DNA of 6,705 bases from Lentisphaerota bacterium (GTDB taxonomy: Bacteria; Verrucomicrobiota; Kiritimatiellia; RFP12; UBA1067). The DNA lies in contig SUVZ01000213.1 in assembly GCA_015061765.1 (NCBI GenBank), positions 1-6,705 on the forward strand, written 5' to 3'. The number at the start of each line of letters is the position of its first letter. Position 1 is the first letter of the stretch. The position numbers and the translations under genes were made by a program. Shown in pieces: positions 6,340 through 6,705 of this stretch. The notes under the pieces were generated by a model. The model saw only the letters and a program-made list of their open reading frames with translations, did no database searches and was not told where the DNA came from.

Positions 6340-6705
6340 TCAATTTTCCTCTTCTGCCGGAATCTTGATGACCTGACCAACGCGCAGCGTATCGCCCTTC
6401 ATGTTGTTGTACTGCTTGATCTTCTTGATCGAGGTCTTGCACTCCTTGGCAATGTAGGAAAGCGTCTCGCCCGGCTCAACCGTATGCTCGAAATACGGTC
6501 CGGTAGGACCAGTGCCGCCTGAATCGCCGCTTCCGGAAGACTTACGCTTCTGCGACTTCTCCTGTCCTCGTCCGGAGGGAGTCACGGCAGGCATCGGTGC
6601 AGGACGGTTTTTGGCTATGAGATCAGCCATCTTCTTGGATATTTCAGCGACAATCTCACCTCGCATTGCTTCCTGCCGGCGCTTGAGCGCATTCAGCTCG
6701 CTTCT
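6340..6705 (-). CDS. LysM-domain protein, C-terminal part (5' end outside window)
   Basis: The frame is open to the window edge, giving 121 visible residues; the ATG at 6666 is probably internal, because 13 further codons upstream (ending LKRRQEA) continue the same charged helix. Residues 1-31 look like the end of a coiled coil or amphipathic helix. Residues 32-70 are a Pro/Lys/Ser/Gly-rich linker. Residues 74-116 are one LysM domain: HTVEPGETLSYIAKE, then SIKKIKQYNNM, then LRVGQVIKIP. LysM binds N-acetylglucosamine-containing glycans, usually peptidoglycan, so this is probably a cell-envelope protein. Whether the N-terminus has a signal peptide or a further domain cannot be seen. The GH88 gene begins 19 bases downstream, so they could share a transcript, but the LysM protein has no evident part in polysaccharide breakdown and may belong to an upstream unit. 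Confidence 0.88.
   Translation of the reverse strand, partial: RSELNALKRRQEAMRGEIVAEISKKMADLIAKNRPAPMPAVTPSGRGQEKSQKRKSSGSGDSGGTGPTGPYFEHTVEPGETLSYIAKECKTSIKKIKQYNNMKGDTLRVGQVIKIPAEEEN

Noticed and set aside
6321..6380. Upstream ATG start for GH88
   Set aside because: It would overlap the LysM gene by 41 bases and place a basic 20-residue extension before a clear signal peptide; ATG at 6320 has AAGGA at good distance.
1..6705. Search for CRISPR arrays, tRNA, rRNA, transposase genes and direct repeats
   Set aside because: No regularly spaced repeats, tRNA-like cloverleaf, rRNA-like blocks or transposase motifs were seen by eye on either strand.

Overview
All five genes that can be supported lie on the minus strand, so the biology reads from high coordinates to low. 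The gene content is a LysM protein, a secreted GH88 unsaturated-uronyl hydrolase, a secreted parallel beta-helix protein, a large secreted protein with autotransporter-type beta-strand repeats, and a secreted endonuclease/exonuclease/phosphatase (EEP) fold protein. Base composition looks close to balanced and the ribosome binding sites are of AAGGA/AAGGAG type. Together with these protein styles this suggests an uncultured, probably gut-associated member of the PVC group (Kiritimatiellota/Lentisphaerota-like). That placement is inference from protein style; there is no rRNA or phylogenetic marker in the window.

Region 6705-5106: the C-terminal part of a LysM protein (its 5' end is outside the window) is followed after 19 bases by a complete GH88 gene with a signal peptide. 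Region 5118-3220: the GH88 stop overlaps the start of a 632-residue parallel beta-helix protein, so these two are almost certainly co-translated. GH88 enzymes remove the unsaturated uronic acid that polysaccharide lyases leave at the non-reducing end. The coupled beta-helix protein is therefore a reasonable candidate for the lyase or glycan-binding partner in uronate-polysaccharide breakdown (glycosaminoglycan-, ulvan- or pectin-like). The exact substrate cannot be read from the sequence.

Region 3219-3026: a short intergenic gap carries a strong housekeeping-type promoter (TTGACT, 17-base spacer, TATCAT with an upstream TG) and a leader of about 65 bases. This promoter rules out the longest possible start of the next gene. 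Region 3025-1: this second transcription unit encodes an 850-residue repeat-rich surface or secreted protein, then, only three bases after its stop, a secreted EEP-fold protein cut off by the window edge. An almost perfect 28-base palindrome sits in the signal-peptide coding part of the EEP gene.

There is no tRNA, rRNA, CRISPR array, insertion sequence or convincing Rho-independent terminator. I saw no clearly new defence or mobile system. The points most worth following are the GH88/beta-helix pair, the coupled surface-protein/EEP pair with its coding-region hairpin, and an open stretch in frame with the beta-helix gene beyond its stop codon.
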